Counted from the stretch's first letter, positions 20,980-30,492 are shown. The stretch is DNA of 64,000 nt from Brevundimonas sp. NIBR11 (GCF_027912535.1 NZ_CP115465.1:1654001-1718000), one strand, 5' to 3'. Numbers and translations are program-made. The notes: generated from the sequence alone by a model not told the origin.

Positions 20980-22271
20980 CGGTCGACCTCGCCGAAGACG
21001 ATGTCGAGCGAGCCCAGGATGGCGGAAACGTCGGCCAGCATGTGGCCGCGGTTCATCCAGTCCATCGCCTGCAGGTGACGGAAACCGGGGGCCGAAATCT
21101 TCACGCGGTACGGCTTGTTGGTGCCGTCGGACACGAGATAGATGCCGAACTCGCCCTTGGGCGCCTCGACGGCGGCGTAGACCTCGCCGGCCGGGGTGTG
21201 GAAGCCTTCGGTGTAGAGCTTGAAGTGATGGATCAGGGCTTCCATCGACCGCTTCATCTCGCCGCGCTTGGGCGGGACGATCTTGTTGTCCTCGACCATG
21301 ACCGAGTCGCCGGGGCAGTTCCGGAGCTTGTGGATGCACTGCTCCATGATGTGCACCGACTGCTTCATCTCCTCGATGCGAACGAGGTAGCGGTCCCAGC
21401 AGTCGCCGTTCTTGCCGACGACGATATCGAACTCCAGCTCGGCGTAGCACTCGTAGGGCTGCGACTTGCGCAGGTCCCAGGCGATGTCGGAGCCGCGCAG
21501 CATGACGCCGGTGAAGCCCCACTGCAGGGCCTGTTCCTTGGACACGATGCCGATGTCGACGTTGCGCTGCTTGTAGATACGGTTCTCGGTGACGAGGCTT
21601 TCGATGTCCTTCAGCGCCGCCGGGAACTCGGCGCACCAGCGGCCAATGTCGTCGATCAGCGCCATCGGCAGGTCCTGATGGACGCCGCCGGGACGGAAGT
21701 AGTTGGCGTGCAGGCGCGCGCCGCAGGCCCGCTCATAGAAGACCATGAGCTTCTCGCGCTCCTCGAAGCCCCACAGCGGGGGCGTCAGGGCGCCGACGTC
21801 CAGAGCCTGGGTCGTCACGTTCAGCATGTGCGACAGGATGCGGCCGATTTCCGAGTACAGGACCCGGATCAGCTGCGCGCGATACGGCACCTCGATGCCC
21901 AGCAGGCGTTCGATGGCCAGGCAGAAGGCGTGCTCCTGGTTCATCGGGGCGACGTAGTCGAGCCGGTCCAGATAGGGCACGTTCTGGAGGTAGGTGCGGG
22001 CCTCCATCAGCTTTTCGGTGCCGCGGTGCAGCAAGCCGATGTGCGGATCGACGCGTTCGACCACCTCGCCGTCCAGTTCCAGCACCAGACGCAGCACGCC
22101 GTGCGCGGCCGGGTGTTGCGGGCCGAAGTTGATGGTGAACTTGCGGTCGTCCATCTCCTTCGCATGTTCGGTGCGATGGTCGTCGAAGGCGATGTGGCCC
22201 AGGTCGTCGGCGACGACGTCGAGGTCGGCGCGGTCCGGCGAAGCGTTCGCGATGGGGTGTCCGTCAGCCAT
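20976..22271 (-). CDS. nuoD: NADH-quinone oxidoreductase subunit D
   Basis: 49-kDa-type subunit of complex I that lines the quinone site with Nuo[20 protein letters not shown] near residue 48 carries the quinone-site histidines, and the C-terminal FGEVDR is typical. I start it at the ATG overlapping the nuoC stop, giving 431 residues with a roughly 45-residue N-terminal extension before the conserved domain; a later ATG ([11 protein letters not shown]) is an alternative start. Confidence 0.96.
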   Translation of the reverse strand: MADGHPIANASPDRADLDVVADDLGHIAFDDHRTEHAKEMDDRKFTINFGPQHPAAHGVLRLVLELDGEVVERVDPHIGLLHRGTEKLMEARTYLQNVPYLDRLDYVAPMNQEHAFCLAIERLLGIEVPYRAQLIRVLYSEIGRILSHMLNVTTQALDVGALTPPLWGFEEREKLMVFYERACGARLHANYFRPGGVHQDLPMALIDDIGRWCAEFPAALKDIESLVTENRIYKQRNVDIGIVSKEQALQWGFTGVMLRGSDIAWDLRKSQPYECYAELEFDIVVGKNGDCWDRYLVRIEEMKQSVHIMEQCIHKLRNCPGDSVMVEDNKIVPPKRGEMKRSMEALIHHFKLYTEGFHTPAGEVYAAVEAPKGEFGIYLVSDGTNKPYRVKISAPGFRHLQAMDWMNRGHMLADVSAILGSLDIVFGEVDR

Positions 22272-22939
22272 CAGGCCTTGCCTCCCGAAGGCGCGACGCC
22301 GGCGACAGCGGCGGCCTGAGCGGCCTTCTCGTCGCCCGGCAGGACGGGAGCCGGATATTCGGCGCCCTCCCACGGAGACAGGAAGTCGAAGTTGCGGAAT
22401 TCCTGGGTCAGCTTGACGGGCTCGTAGACCACCCGCTTCTGTTCCTCGTCGTAGCGGACTTCGACATAGCCCGTCATCGGGAAGTCCTTGCGCAGCGGAT
22501 GCCCCTGGAAGCCGTAGTCGGTCAGGAGGCGGCGCAGGTCCGGGTGGTTCGAGAACAGCATGCCGTACATGTCGAACGCCTCGCGCTCGAACCAGCCGGC
22601 CGAAGGATAGACCTCGATCACGCTGGGGACGGGCTGGACCTCGTCGGTCGTGACCTTGACCCGCAGGCGGGCGTTCCGCGTCAGGCTGAGCAGGTGATAG
22701 ACGACGTCGAACCGCTCGGCGCGGTCCGGATAATCCACGCCGCAGACGTCCAGCAGTTGCTGGAAGCCGAAGCGGTCGCGCAGGCTGGTCAGGACTGCGA
22801 CGATACGGTCGCGATGGCAGGCGATCGTCAGTTCGCCATAGGCCACGGCCGCATCGACCTGCAGCTCGGCGACCATTTCCTGACCCAGCGGGGTCAGGGT
22901 TTCGGTGTTGCGCGCGACTGTCGCGAGGTGACCGTTCAT
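22271..22939 (-). CDS. nuoC: NADH-quinone oxidoreductase subunit C
   Basis: 30-kDa-type subunit of the peripheral arm, separate from NuoD here and not fused as in E. coli. The signature [11 protein letters not shown] and [37 protein letters not shown] region is present. The start ATG ([11 protein letters not shown]) overlaps the nuoB stop by four bases. Length is 222 residues. Confidence 0.96.
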   Translation of the reverse strand: MNGHLATVARNTETLTPLGQEMVAELQVDAAVAYGELTIACHRDRIVAVLTSLRDRFGFQQLLDVCGVDYPDRAERFDVVYHLLSLTRNARLRVKVTTDEVQPVPSVIEVYPSAGWFEREAFDMYGMLFSNHPDLRRLLTDYGFQGHPLRKDFPMTGYVEVRYDEEQKRVVYEPVKLTQEFRNFDFLSPWEGAEYPAPVLPGDEKAAQAAAVAGVAPSGGKA

Positions 22940-23535
22940 CGTTCGATCGTCCCGGTGCGACGGATCTTCTTTTGCAACTGCAGCAGGCCGTAGACCAGCG
23001 CCTCCGCCGTCGGCGGGCAGCCCGGAACGTAAGCATCGACAGGTACAACGCGGTCGCAACCGCGAACGACACTGTAGCTGTAGTGGTAATAGCCGCCGCC
23101 GTTGGCGCAGGAACCCATCGACAACACGTAACGCGGATCCGGCATCTGGTCGTAGACCTTGCGGAGCGCCGGAGCCATCTTGTTGGTCAGGGTGCCGGCG
23201 ACGATCATCAGGTCCGACTGACGCGGGCTGGCGCGCGGGGCCATGCCGAAGCGTTCGAGGTCATAGCGCGGCATCGAGGCCTGGATCATCTCCACGGCGC
23301 AGCAGGCCAGGCCGAAGGTCATCCACATAAGCGACCCCGTGCGGGCCCAGTTGATGACGTCGTCCAGCGAGGCTGTCAGAAAGCCCTGCTCGGTGACCTC
23401 GGCGTTGACCGCCTCGAAGAATTTGTCGTGCAGCTTGGGGTCGTAGCCTTCGACCGTCGAACGCGCGCCCTGGCCATACGCCGTGGGCAGGGTCGAGGTC
23501 GCGCCGATCAGGCCGCCAGCCGGGGGAGAGATCAC
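22936..23535 (-). CDS. nuoB: NADH-quinone oxidoreductase subunit B
   Basis: Carries the terminal 4Fe-4S cluster N2 that reduces quinone. Cluster cysteines are visible in [19 protein letters not shown] and GCPPTAEAL. The start is a GTG that overlaps the nuoA stop as GTGA, giving 199 residues; there is another GTG two codons earlier. Coupling to nuoA and nuoC is by four-base overlaps. Confidence 0.96.
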   Translation of the reverse strand: MISPPAGGLIGATSTLPTAYGQGARSTVEGYDPKLHDKFFEAVNAEVTEQGFLTASLDDVINWARTGSLMWMTFGLACCAVEMIQASMPRYDLERFGMAPRASPRQSDLMIVAGTLTNKMAPALRKVYDQMPDPRYVLSMGSCANGGGYYHYSYSVVRGCDRVVPVDAYVPGCPPTAEALVYGLLQLQKKIRRTGTIER

Positions 23536-23909
23536 TGCCACTCGAGCGCGCCCTTCTTCCATTCGTAGATGAATCCGACCGTCAGAACGCCCAGGAAAGC
23601 CATCATCGACCAGAAGGCGAAGACCATGCCGCCCTTGGACAGGTCGAAGATCGACACGGCCCAGGGGAAGAGGAAGGCCACTTCCAGGTCGAAGATGATG
23701 AAGAGGATCGACACGAGGTAGAACCGCACGTCGAACTTCATCCGTGCATCGTCGAAGGCGTTGAAGCCGCACTCATAGGCGGACAGCTTTTCCGCGTCGG
23801 GGTTGCTCGGGGCCATGGCCCACGAGGCGACCATAAAGCCGACGCCGATCACGAGGGCGATGCCTACGAAGATCACCACCGGCAGATACTGAAGGAGAAA
23901 TGCGTTCAT
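23532..23909 (-). CDS. nuoA: NADH-quinone oxidoreductase subunit A
   Basis: Three-helix membrane subunit at the junction of the two arms. The conserved loop with YECGF and the [25 protein letters not shown] helix are present. Length is 125 residues. It is the first gene of the nuo operon; GAAGGAGAAATGCG-like sequence inside the gene is not used, and the start [12 protein letters not shown] is standard. Confidence 0.97.
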   Translation of the reverse strand: MNAFLLQYLPVVIFVGIALVIGVGFMVASWAMAPSNPDAEKLSAYECGFNAFDDARMKFDVRFYLVSILFIIFDLEVAFLFPWAVSIFDLSKGGMVFAFWSMMAFLGVLTVGFIYEWKKGALEWQ

Positions 23910-23952
23910 AGAATTGGGTCCAGGCCGCGTGGGAGGGCGGCGGATTCGGCGC

Positions 23953-23981
23953 TTTCTAGACCCAACCTCCGCCGGGTTCAA
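23953..23981 (-). promoter_or_regulatory. Candidate promoter of the nuo operon with a GANTC site near +1
   Basis: On the minus strand TTGAAC and TAGAAA are separated by 17 bases, a good sigma-70-type pair. The expected start of transcription is near 23946, about 37 bases before the nuoA ATG. A GATTC at 23943-23947, a target of CcrM methylation in this order, lies at the start site. Promoter use is inferred from spacing only. Confidence 0.5.
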
Positions 23982-24098
23982 ACCCAAGCGGTGAAAGGAT
24001 TTTTCTTGCGAACGGTTCGCAGGAATTGGCCGTTTTCGCGCGTTCACGGACGGGATTTGGGGCAACGCGAAAATCTGTCGAAATCGTCGGAATGGTCG

Positions 24099-24128
24099 TT
24101 GACACGGAACAGCCCCCCCGCCTAAACG
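24099..24128 (+). promoter_or_regulatory. Candidate promoter of tRNA-Asp
   Basis: TTGACA at 24099-24104 and TAAACG at 24123-24128, 18 bases apart, about 40 bases before the mature tRNA 5' end. The -35 hexamer is perfect; the -10 is weaker. Confidence 0.5.
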
Positions 24129-24168
24129 ACGCCCCTCGCCGCAGCGCACAGCGCTTCGGAGGGGAAAC

Positions 24169-24245
24169 GCGGGTGTAGCTCAGTTGGTTAGAGTGCCGGC
24201 CTGTCACGCCGGAGGTCGCGGGTTCGAGCCCCGTCACTCGCGCCA
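24169..24245 (+). tRNA. tRNA-Asp (anticodon GTC)
   Basis: Full cloverleaf: acceptor GCGGGTG pairs with CACTCGC, D-arm with TAGCTCAGTTGGTTAGA, anticodon stem CCGGC/GCCGG with loop CTGTCAC (anticodon GTC), T-arm with GGTTCGAGCC, discriminator G and encoded CCA at 24243-24245. It is divergent from nuoA. Confidence 0.97.
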
Positions 24246-24272
24246 CTTTCTGTGATTGCAGAAAGTGGCGCG
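24239..24272 (+). repeat. Perfect 14-bp inverted repeat overlapping the 3' end of tRNA-Asp
   Basis: Arms 24239-24252 and 24259-24272 are perfect complements around the loop TGATTG. The first seven bases are the last seven of the tRNA, including CCA. There is no T-run after it, so it is not a classic terminator. From here to 24420 I see no gene. Confidence 0.75.
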
Positions 24273-24420
24273 TCCGCCCTCTTAAACTTCAGATATTCGC
24301 AGCCAATGCGGTACGGCTCCGATGCGGACATCCGCTCGGCACGACTGCAATCTCATTCAGTCTTGAACTGCGAATGCGGCAAAGCAGTTCGCCTAAGTCC
24401 GCAGAGCCGGCCATCAGCCT

Positions 24421-25752
24421 TCAGTGAACCGCCAGCGCCTCACCGGGCGTCACGAATTCCGCCTTCCCGCTGACCTCGCCGTAGGTCATGCACAGGTCTT
24501 CGAAGACCCGGTTCCACGCGAAGGTTTCGACCGTGTGGACGCGGGCGGCCGCGCCGATGGCCTCGATGTCGCGTTCGAACAGGGCCTCGATGGCCGCAGC
24601 ATAGTCCGATGGGTCGGCGCTCTTCGAGAGCTGGCCCACGCTGTCGTTGACGGTCTCGGCCACCCCGCCGGCGTTGACGCCGACGACCGGGCGGCCACAG
24701 GCCATGGCCTCCAGCACGATCAGGCCGAACGGCTCCTTGTCGTTGGCGTGTACGAAGGCGTCGCAGCTGGCGATGATCCGGGCCACGGCCTTGGGATCGC
24801 GCTCGTACGGCAGGGCGATCACACGATCCTCGGCGGGCATCCCCTGCCCCGCCCCGACCAGAACCAGATGATAGGGGGCGCCCAGTTTCTGGACCGCCTC
24901 GATCAGGACGTCGATGTTCTTCTCGCGCGCCGGACGACCGGCGAAGCACAACAGACGCGCGCTGGCGGGCAGGCCCAGCTTCTTAAGAAGCCAGCTCCGG
25001 TCGCCCCGATCCGGGCGGAAGGTGTCGATCTCGACCCCCAGGGGGCGGATGACGATGTCCTTGATGCCGGCCTCTTCCAGGCGCCGCGCGATAAAGCGGC
25101 TGGGAGAGATGACGCGGTCGAACTGGCCGAAGAGCCGGGCCCAGCGCTTCTCGACCGGCTTCTTGGCCCATTCGCCGAAGTGGAGCGCGGCCAGACCCGC
25201 CGGATCGGAGTGGCAGAAGCCGACGACCGGGCAGCCGGCGCGCTGACCGGCCTCCAGGGCGCCCTGCCCCGGCGTATAGGGATCGCCCGCTTCGATCAGG
25301 TCGGGCTTCATCGACGCGACCCAGGCGGCCCAGCGGCGCACCGACGACGGCCACCGATAGCCGTCGCCGAACGGCAGCTTGGTGGCGTGGAGCTGGATGA
25401 TCCCGTCAGGTCCGGCCTGGTGCTTGGCGCCCGGCACGACGAGGGAGTGAGCCACGCCGGGACGGTTCTCTTCCAGCCAGGCCTTCTTGGACAGAAGGTA
25501 GCGCTTCACCCCGCCCGAGCGCGGCGCGTAGAGCATCGTGGTGTCGACCATACGCGGGCGCGGATCGTTGGCCGAAGCTTTCAGCACCCTCAGAGTCTCG
25601 GCGACCTCTTCGTCCCAGCCCGGAATGAGCCGCAGCTCACCTTCGTGAACGTCGAGATCGGACAGGCTCATGGGGTCTTGCTCCGCAGCGGTCTTCGCCC
25701 CAACGCGCTTCCGTTTCGATTGGATGCGTGCGGACGATTTGGACCGGACCAT
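24421..25752 (-). CDS. Glycosyltransferase family 4 protein
   Basis: GT-B fold glycosyltransferase that probably moves a sugar from a nucleotide donor onto a cell-surface glycan or lipid. The N-terminal domain has TMLYAPRSGGVKRYLLSKKAW; the C-terminal donor domain has CFAGRPAREKNIDVLIEA and the E-x7-E type motif in EPFGLIVLEAMACGRPVVG. The 443 residues include a basic N-terminal tail of about 65 residues before the usual family start, so a later start (MSLSDL or MVDTTM) is possible. It stands alone, convergent with tRNA-Asp. The acceptor is unknown. Confidence 0.85.
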   Translation of the reverse strand: MVRSKSSARIQSKRKRVGAKTAAEQDPMSLSDLDVHEGELRLIPGWDEEVAETLRVLKASANDPRPRMVDTTMLYAPRSGGVKRYLLSKKAWLEENRPGVAHSLVVPGAKHQAGPDGIIQLHATKLPFGDGYRWPSSVRRWAAWVASMKPDLIEAGDPYTPGQGALEAGQRAGCPVVGFCHSDPAGLAALHFGEWAKKPVEKRWARLFGQFDRVISPSRFIARRLEEAGIKDIVIRPLGVEIDTFRPDRGDRSWLLKKLGLPASARLLCFAGRPAREKNIDVLIEAVQKLGAPYHLVLVGAGQGMPAEDRVIALPYERDPKAVARIIASCDAFVHANDKEPFGLIVLEAMACGRPVVGVNAGGVAETVNDSVGQLSKSADPSDYAAAIEALFERDIEAIGAAARVHTVETFAWNRVFEDLCMTYGEVSGKAEFVTPGEALAVH

Positions 25753-25783
25753 GAAGCGCCCCTACGCCTGAGAAAGGCGAAGC

Positions 25784-25966
25784 TCAAGCGTCATCGTCAC
25801 TGTCGCCCGGCGGGGGGATGACGACCCCCCGCCGCGTCAGGGATTCCCGCAGAAGAATCTCCAGCTGGGCGTTGACGGAGCGCAACTCCGCCGCCGCCAG
25901 CCGCTCGACCGCCGTCATCACCCCGGCTGAGGCGCGCATAAGGAAGGGCTTGCGGACCTTGGCCAC
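25784..25966 (-). CDS. Arc/HicB-like ribbon-helix-helix protein
   Basis: A 60-residue protein: KPFLMRAS forms a likely beta strand, followed by two helices (MTAVERLAAAELRSVNAQLEILLRESL), the pattern of Arc-type DNA-binding proteins, and an acidic tail. The start is a GTG two bases after the SPFH gene stop. Paired SPFH and RHH genes occur in related bacteria; here it may regulate its own operon through the repeat upstream of the SPFH gene (inference). Confidence 0.7.
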   Translation of the reverse strand: MAKVRKPFLMRASAGVMTAVERLAAAELRSVNAQLEILLRESLTRRGVVIPPPGDSDDDA

Positions 25967-25968
25967 GC

Positions 25969-26865
25969 CTAGCCGTAGAGGGTGCCGGTGTTGACCACGG
26001 GCTGGGCCTCGCGGTCGGCGCACAGGACGACCAGCAGGTTGGAGACCATGGCGGCCTTGCGGTCCTCGTCCAGCTCGACGACCTCGCGCTCGCCCAGGTC
26101 CTTCAGCGCGCTTTCGACCATTCCCACGGCGCCGCGCACGATCAGGCGACGGGCCGAGAGGATGGCTTCGGCCTGCTGGCGACGCAGCATGGCTCCGGCG
26201 ATCTCGGGCGCATAGGCCAGGTGAGCCAGACGGGCCTCGTCGATGGCCACGCCCGCGACCTTGACCCGGTTGGCCAGTTCGTCACGCAGACGAGCGGCCA
26301 CGTCCTCGGCGTCGGCGCGCAGGGTCAGTTCCCGCTTCTCGTGATCCTCCTCCTCGCCGTGGTCGTAGGCGTAGTGCGAGGCGATATCGCGCAGGCCCGT
26401 GTCGATCTGGATGTTCACGAAGGCCAGATAATCGTCGACGTCGAACAGGGCCTGGGCCGAATCCTCGACGCGCCAGACGACATTGGCGGCGATCTCCACC
26501 GGACTGCCGCGCTTGTCGTTCACCTTCAACTTGTCGGACGTGACATTGCGGGCGCGCAGCGAAATCTTCTTGCGTGTGTACCAGGGCAGGATCCAGCGCA
26601 GGCCGGTCGTGCGGTCGGTGCCGCGATACGACCCGAACAGCAAAATCGCCGCGCCTTCGTTCGGTTGCAGCGCATACAGCCCGCACAGCAGAAACAGTCC
26701 GATCACGGCCAGGACGATGCCGCAGAGGACATAGAGCGCCGTCTCGGGCCCCTGGGTCACGATCACGGGGCCGAGGATGATGAGCGCCATTCCGACGAGC
26801 ATCATCAAAATGCCGTTGGCCGTCCGAGCGGGTCGCTCCTGAGAGATTGTCCTTTGGTCGTTCAT
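25969..26865 (-). CDS. SPFH/band-7 domain membrane protein
   Basis: A 298-residue protein with two adjacent N-terminal membrane helices (about residues 18-35 and 42-63), then an SPFH domain beginning at [18 protein letters not shown] and a helical region rich in Arg, Glu and Ala. Such proteins form ring assemblies on the membrane and often affect proteases or lipid domains. The start ATG (MNDQRTISQ) follows GGAGG by five bases; an in-frame ATG four codons earlier lacks that spacing. Co-transcribed with the RHH gene. Confidence 0.85.
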   Translation of the reverse strand: MNDQRTISQERPARTANGILMMLVGMALIILGPVIVTQGPETALYVLCGIVLAVIGLFLLCGLYALQPNEGAAILLFGSYRGTDRTTGLRWILPWYTRKKISLRARNVTSDKLKVNDKRGSPVEIAANVVWRVEDSAQALFDVDDYLAFVNIQIDTGLRDIASHYAYDHGEEEDHEKRELTLRADAEDVAARLRDELANRVKVAGVAIDEARLAHLAYAPEIAGAMLRRQQAEAILSARRLIVRGAVGMVESALKDLGEREVVELDEDRKAAMVSNLLVVLCADREAQPVVNTGTLYG

Positions 26866-26880
26866 GTCGCCCTCCAAATC

Positions 26881-26898
26881 GATATGAAAATGATATCA
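26881..26898. promoter_or_regulatory. Candidate operator upstream of the SPFH-RHH operon
   Basis: GATAT occurs at 26881-26885 and 26892-26896, 11 bases apart, and TGATATCA at 26891-26898 is a perfect palindrome. It lies 16 bases before the SPFH ATG, where a ribbon-helix-helix repressor would be expected to bind. Function inferred from position. Confidence 0.45.
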
Positions 26899-26987
26899 CT
26901 TCCAAAGCCGTGCCGTAAAGCTTTCAGCGACCTGCGCTCGTCCGGATCGATGCTTTCGGCCTTGCATTCGCCTCAAATTCGCGAAAC

Positions 26988-27017
26988 TTGAGACAGGTCG
27001 CGAAGCCTTTGTTAGAA
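26988..27017 (+). promoter_or_regulatory. Candidate promoter of the autotransporter gene
   Basis: TTGAGA at 26988-26993 and TTAGAA at 27012-27017 with an 18-base spacer, about 45 bases before the ATG. CTCAA and TTGAG at 26972-26976 and 26988-26992 form a small inverted repeat over the -35. Moderate match only. Confidence 0.35.
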
Positions 27018-27062
27018 GGCGCGCGGCGCCCGTGCGCGTGTCCACTTGGGGTATTTTTCCGA

Positions 27063-30000
27063 ATGCGTAGACTGTTTGCGACCGCGGTGGCGCTTGCCCC
27101 TCTGATGGCGGCCGCAGGAGCGCATGCAGAGGTCGTGATTTCGACCGCCCGCACGACGCCCATCGTCACTTCGCTGGCGACCGGCACGGCCCGCGACGAC
27201 ATTCGTATCGGCACGGGCGGTTCGATCGCCGTGAACACCGGCGCAGCCATCACGGTCGATACGAACAACAACGTCACCGTCGACGCCGGCACCAACATCA
27301 CGATGTCCAACTCGGCCGACGGATCGACCGCGATCCTGGTCGCCGGGACCACGACGGCCGCCAACATCACCATCAACGGGACCATCACGGTCACCGACAA
27401 CATCGACACCTATACGGACACGGACAACGACGGCGACCTGGACGGTCCGATCGCGGCCGGCGCCAACCGCTATGGCGTGCGCCTCGTCGGCGGCACGCCC
27501 CTGACCGGCAATCTCTCGATCGGAGCGTCCGGCACCATCCTGGCCGAGGGCGCCAACTCGCGTGCGGTCTCGATCGAGCGCGGCCTGACCGGAAACTTCA
27601 CCTCCTTCGGTTCGATGCGGGCGGTCGGCGACAACGCCATCGCCTATTCCCAGACCGGCAACGTGTCCGGTTCGGTCCGCCTGGGCGGTCCCGTCACCGC
27701 TCAAGGCCAAGGCGCCAGTGCGGTCAACATTCAGGGCGACGTCGGGGGACGCGTGACGCTGCAGGGCGATATCGCCGCCACCGGCTACCGCTACACCCAG
27801 CGCCCAGGCGACACGGCCCTGGCCCTGCTGGACGCCGACGACCTGTTGCAGGGCGGCGCGGCCGTCGTGATCGGCGGCAACGTCGGCGGCGGGCTCGTGA
27901 TCGACACCCAGCCCAGCAACCTGATCCCGGATGTCGCCACCGACCCGACCACGACAGACGAGGACGGCGACGGCGTCCCCGACGCGACCGAGGGCAACGC
28001 GGTCATCAACAGCTTCGGCGCGGGCGCGGCCCTGACCGTCGGATCGGCGACGCGCGGCGTCACCCTGGGCGTCGCCGGAACCACGGCGACGACCAACTAC
28101 GGCCTGATCAACCGCGGCGAGATCGTCGGCGACGGCGTCTACGACAACGTCAACGGACTGGGTCTCCAGCTGGGCGTCGCGGGCGGCCAGACGGTGACCG
28201 TCGCCGGAGGCGTGCGCAATGAGGGCGCCATCAGCGCCATCGGACGCAACGGCGGCGCCACAGCGGTCCAGATCAACGCCGGGGTCACCACCCCGCGCTT
28301 CGACAACACCGGCGCAATCACCGCTGGCGTCTCCAGCGTCAACGCCAGCTCCAGCACGACGGGGATCGACATCGCGGCCGGCGCCAACCTCCCGGTCCTT
28401 TTCAACAACGGTGCGATCCTGGCCTCGGCCGGCGGCGGCGTGTCCACCGTCAACGCCATCCGCGACCTGTCGGGCACCCTGACGACGATCAACAACGCCG
28501 GCAGCATACGGGCCTCGCTGATCGCCAACGAGAAGAACGACCCCATCACGGGCACCGCCACGGCCATCGACGTCTCGGCCAACACCACCGGGGTTACCTA
28601 TCGACAGTACGGCGAGGCCAGCGCGCCCACGGCGACCGACCCGGATACCGACGGCGATGGCGTCACCGATTCCAACGAGCCCGCCCTGGTCGGTGCGATC
28701 CGCTTCGGCTCGGGCGCGGATTTGCTGAGCCTGGAGAACGGCACCCTTACCGGCGATGTGTCGTTCGGCGCCGGCGCGGACCGCCTGAACATCACGGGCG
28801 GCGCAGTCCTGACCGGCGCGATCACCGACAGCGACGGCCGTCTGGACATCAACGTCGCCAACGGCGTCTTGGACGCGCGCCAGTTGAACCGCACCTCGGT
28901 CACCAGCCTCAACGTCGGCGCGGCGGGCGACCTGATCGTCACCCTCGACCCGGCCAGCACCACGAACGCGGGCTTCCGGGTCAATGGCGCGGCGAACCTG
29001 GCGACCGGCGCAGGTCTGGGCGTGCGGTTCAACTCCCTTCTGCTCAGCCCTCAGCGCTTCACCATCATCGACGCCAACACGCTGACGATCGGGACGATCG
29101 ACCAGACGGCGCTGCAGACGAACTCACCGTATCTCTATGTCGTCACCGCCGGAGCGGATGTGGCGGCGGCCGACGTCTATATCGATGCGCGTCGACGCAC
29201 GGCGGCCGAAGCGAATCTGAACGCAGTCGAATCGCAGATGTTCGATTCGTTCTACGGTTCGCTGAGCTCCAGTTCGGTGCTGCGCGACGCCTTCCTGTCC
29301 CAGACCGGGCGCGACGGCTTCATCAACCTGTACGAACAACTGCTGCCGGACCACTCGGGCGGCCCATTGCTGTCGCTGGCTTCGGGCGTCGACGCGGTGA
29401 CCCGCGCCCTGACCGGCCGTAACGCCACGGTCGAGCCGGGCGACACCTCGGCCTGGCTGCAGGAAATCAACTTCTACGCCGACAAGGACAAGACCGACAC
29501 CTACGGCTTCCGCTCGGAAGGCTTCGGCGTCGCCGGCGGCATCGAGCGCGGCACGGGCCTCGGCGCCGTGGGCGTGTCGGTCGCCTTCACCTCGTCGGAC
29601 ATCGAGGATCCCGAGGCCGAGGCCGAGGAAATCCTGTCGGCCAACCTGGTCGAACTGGGCCTTTACTGGCGGGCCCAGGGCCAGGCCTGGAGCACCTGGG
29701 CGCGGGTCGCCGGCGGCTACGCCACCTTCGATTCGACCCGCCAGCTGGTGACCGAGAACATCAATCTCATCAATACCTCCAGCTGGAACGGCTACACCCT
29801 GTCGGCAGGCGGCGGCGCGTCCTACGAGAAGAATTTCGGCCGACTGAGCATCCGCCCGGAAGCCTATGCCGAGTACTTCTCGCTGAACGAGGACGGTCAC
29901 ACCGAGGAAGGTCTGGAGCCCGGCTTCAACCTCAACATCGAAGACCGCAACGGCCACATGTTCACGGGCACAGCCGCGGTGAACATCGGCTATGGCTTCG

Positions 30001-30266
30001 GTGAGAACGGCTGGATCCGCCCCGAGGTCCGCCTCGGCTGGCGTCAGAACTTCTCCGTGGATCCGGGCGAGACCATCGCCCGCTTCGCCTCGGGCGGTTC
30101 GGTCTTCACCCTCTCGCCCGACACGATCGAAGGCGGCGGTCCGATCGCCGGCTTCCACCTCAGCGTCGGCAACGATCTGGGCAAGATCTCCATCAGCGCC
30201 GATGCCGAGATGATCGAAGACTACGTCCGCTACTCCCTGCTGCTGCGGGCCAGCTTCCGGTTCTGA
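27063..30266 (+). CDS. Autotransporter outer-membrane beta-barrel protein
   Basis: Type V secretion protein of 1067 residues. It has a Sec signal peptide (MRRLFATAVALAPLMAAAGAHA), a Gly/Asn/Thr-rich beta-helical passenger to about residue 720, a linker, and a C-terminal barrel from about residue 790 that ends in Phe (LLLRASFRF), the usual barrel-insertion signal. The passenger has three aspartate-rich DxDxDG stretches of thrombospondin type 3 kind near residues 116, 296 and 526, probably calcium sites. I start at the signal-peptide ATG; 25 codons upstream are in frame but do not look like a leader. Base use matches the host. The surface role, adhesion or otherwise, is unknown. Confidence 0.9.
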   Translation: MRRLFATAVALAPLMAAAGAHAEVVISTARTTPIVTSLATGTARDDIRIGTGGSIAVNTGAAITVDTNNNVTVDAGTNITMSNSADGSTAILVAGTTTAANITINGTITVTDNIDTYTDTDNDGDLDGPIAAGANRYGVRLVGGTPLTGNLSIGASGTILAEGANSRAVSIERGLTGNFTSFGSMRAVGDNAIAYSQTGNVSGSVRLGGPVTAQGQGASAVNIQGDVGGRVTLQGDIAATGYRYTQRPGDTALALLDADDLLQGGAAVVIGGNVGGGLVIDTQPSNLIPDVATDPTTTDEDGDGVPDATEGNAVINSFGAGAALTVGSATRGVTLGVAGTTATTNYGLINRGEIVGDGVYDNVNGLGLQLGVAGGQTVTVAGGVRNEGAISAIGRNGGATAVQINAGVTTPRFDNTGAITAGVSSVNASSSTTGIDIAAGANLPVLFNNGAILASAGGGVSTVNAIRDLSGTLTTINNAGSIRASLIANEKNDPITGTATAIDVSANTTGVTYRQYGEASAPTATDPDTDGDGVTDSNEPALVGAIRFGSGADLLSLENGTLTGDVSFGAGADRLNITGGAVLTGAITDSDGRLDINVANGVLDARQLNRTSVTSLNVGAAGDLIVTLDPASTTNAGFRVNGAANLATGAGLGVRFNSLLLSPQRFTIIDANTLTIGTIDQTALQTNSPYLYVVTAGADVAAADVYIDARRRTAAEANLNAVESQMFDSFYGSLSSSSVLRDAFLSQTGRDGFINLYEQLLPDHSGGPLLSLASGVDAVTRALTGRNATVEPGDTSAWLQEINFYADKDKTDTYGFRSEGFGVAGGIERGTGLGAVGVSVAFTSSDIEDPEAEAEEILSANLVELGLYWRAQGQAWSTWARVAGGYATFDSTRQLVTENINLINTSSWNGYTLSAGGGASYEKNFGRLSIRPEAYAEYFSLNEDGHTEEGLEPGFNLNIEDRNGHMFTGTAAVNIGYGFGENGWIRPEVRLGWRQNFSVDPGETIARFASGGSVFTLSPDTIEGGGPIAGFHLSVGNDLGKISISADAEMIEDYVRYSLLLRASFRF

Positions 30267-30285
30267 TCGGACGGACAAGACAAGG

Positions 30286-30317
30286 AAAAGGCCGCCGGAG
30301 CGATCCGGCGGCCTTTT
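30286..30317 (+). terminator. Rho-independent-type terminator after the autotransporter gene
   Basis: A perfect 14-bp stem (30286-30299 with 30304-30317) with a GCGA tetraloop and TTTT in the descending arm, about 20 bases after the stop codon. Confidence 0.85.
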
Positions 30318-30326
30318 GCTTTGGGG

Positions 30327-30403
30327 TGGTAGGCGGCGACGGGTTCGAACCGCCGACCCTCTCGGTGTAAACGAGATGCTCTGACCAGCTGAGCTAGCCG
30401 CCC
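30327..30403 (-). tRNA. tRNA-Val (anticodon TAC)
   Basis: Minus-strand cloverleaf: acceptor GGGCGGC with GCCGCCT (first pair G-U), anticodon stem CTCGT with loop TTTACAC (anticodon TAC), T-arm GGTTCGAACC, discriminator A and encoded CCA. Confidence 0.96.
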
Positions 30404-30453
30404 TCACCACGGAGGCGTGGTTGTGCCCTCCTCCGCCTGCCGGTTCAACAAAG

Positions 30454-30483
30454 AAAAACCTCCCCGCCTGTGCGGCAGGGAGG
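30454..30483 (-). terminator. Terminator of lon
   Basis: On the minus strand CCTCCC-x-GCC pairs with GGC-x-GGGAGG (one internal mismatch), followed by TTTTT. It lies ten bases after the lon stop. Confidence 0.75.
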
Positions 30484-30492
30484 CTGTTCAGG

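Noticed and set aside
23956-24246. Leftward 96-codon frame over tRNA-Asp and the nuo leader (MARVTGLEPATSGVTG...)
   Set aside because: It is the antisense of the tRNA gene, a well-known spurious prediction whose N-terminus is simply the complement of the T-arm and acceptor.
28027-28100. Repeated Gly/Ala/Asn codons in the autotransporter passenger as a DNA repeat
   Set aside because: The similarity is at the level of protein composition; no exact tandem DNA repeat of useful length is present.
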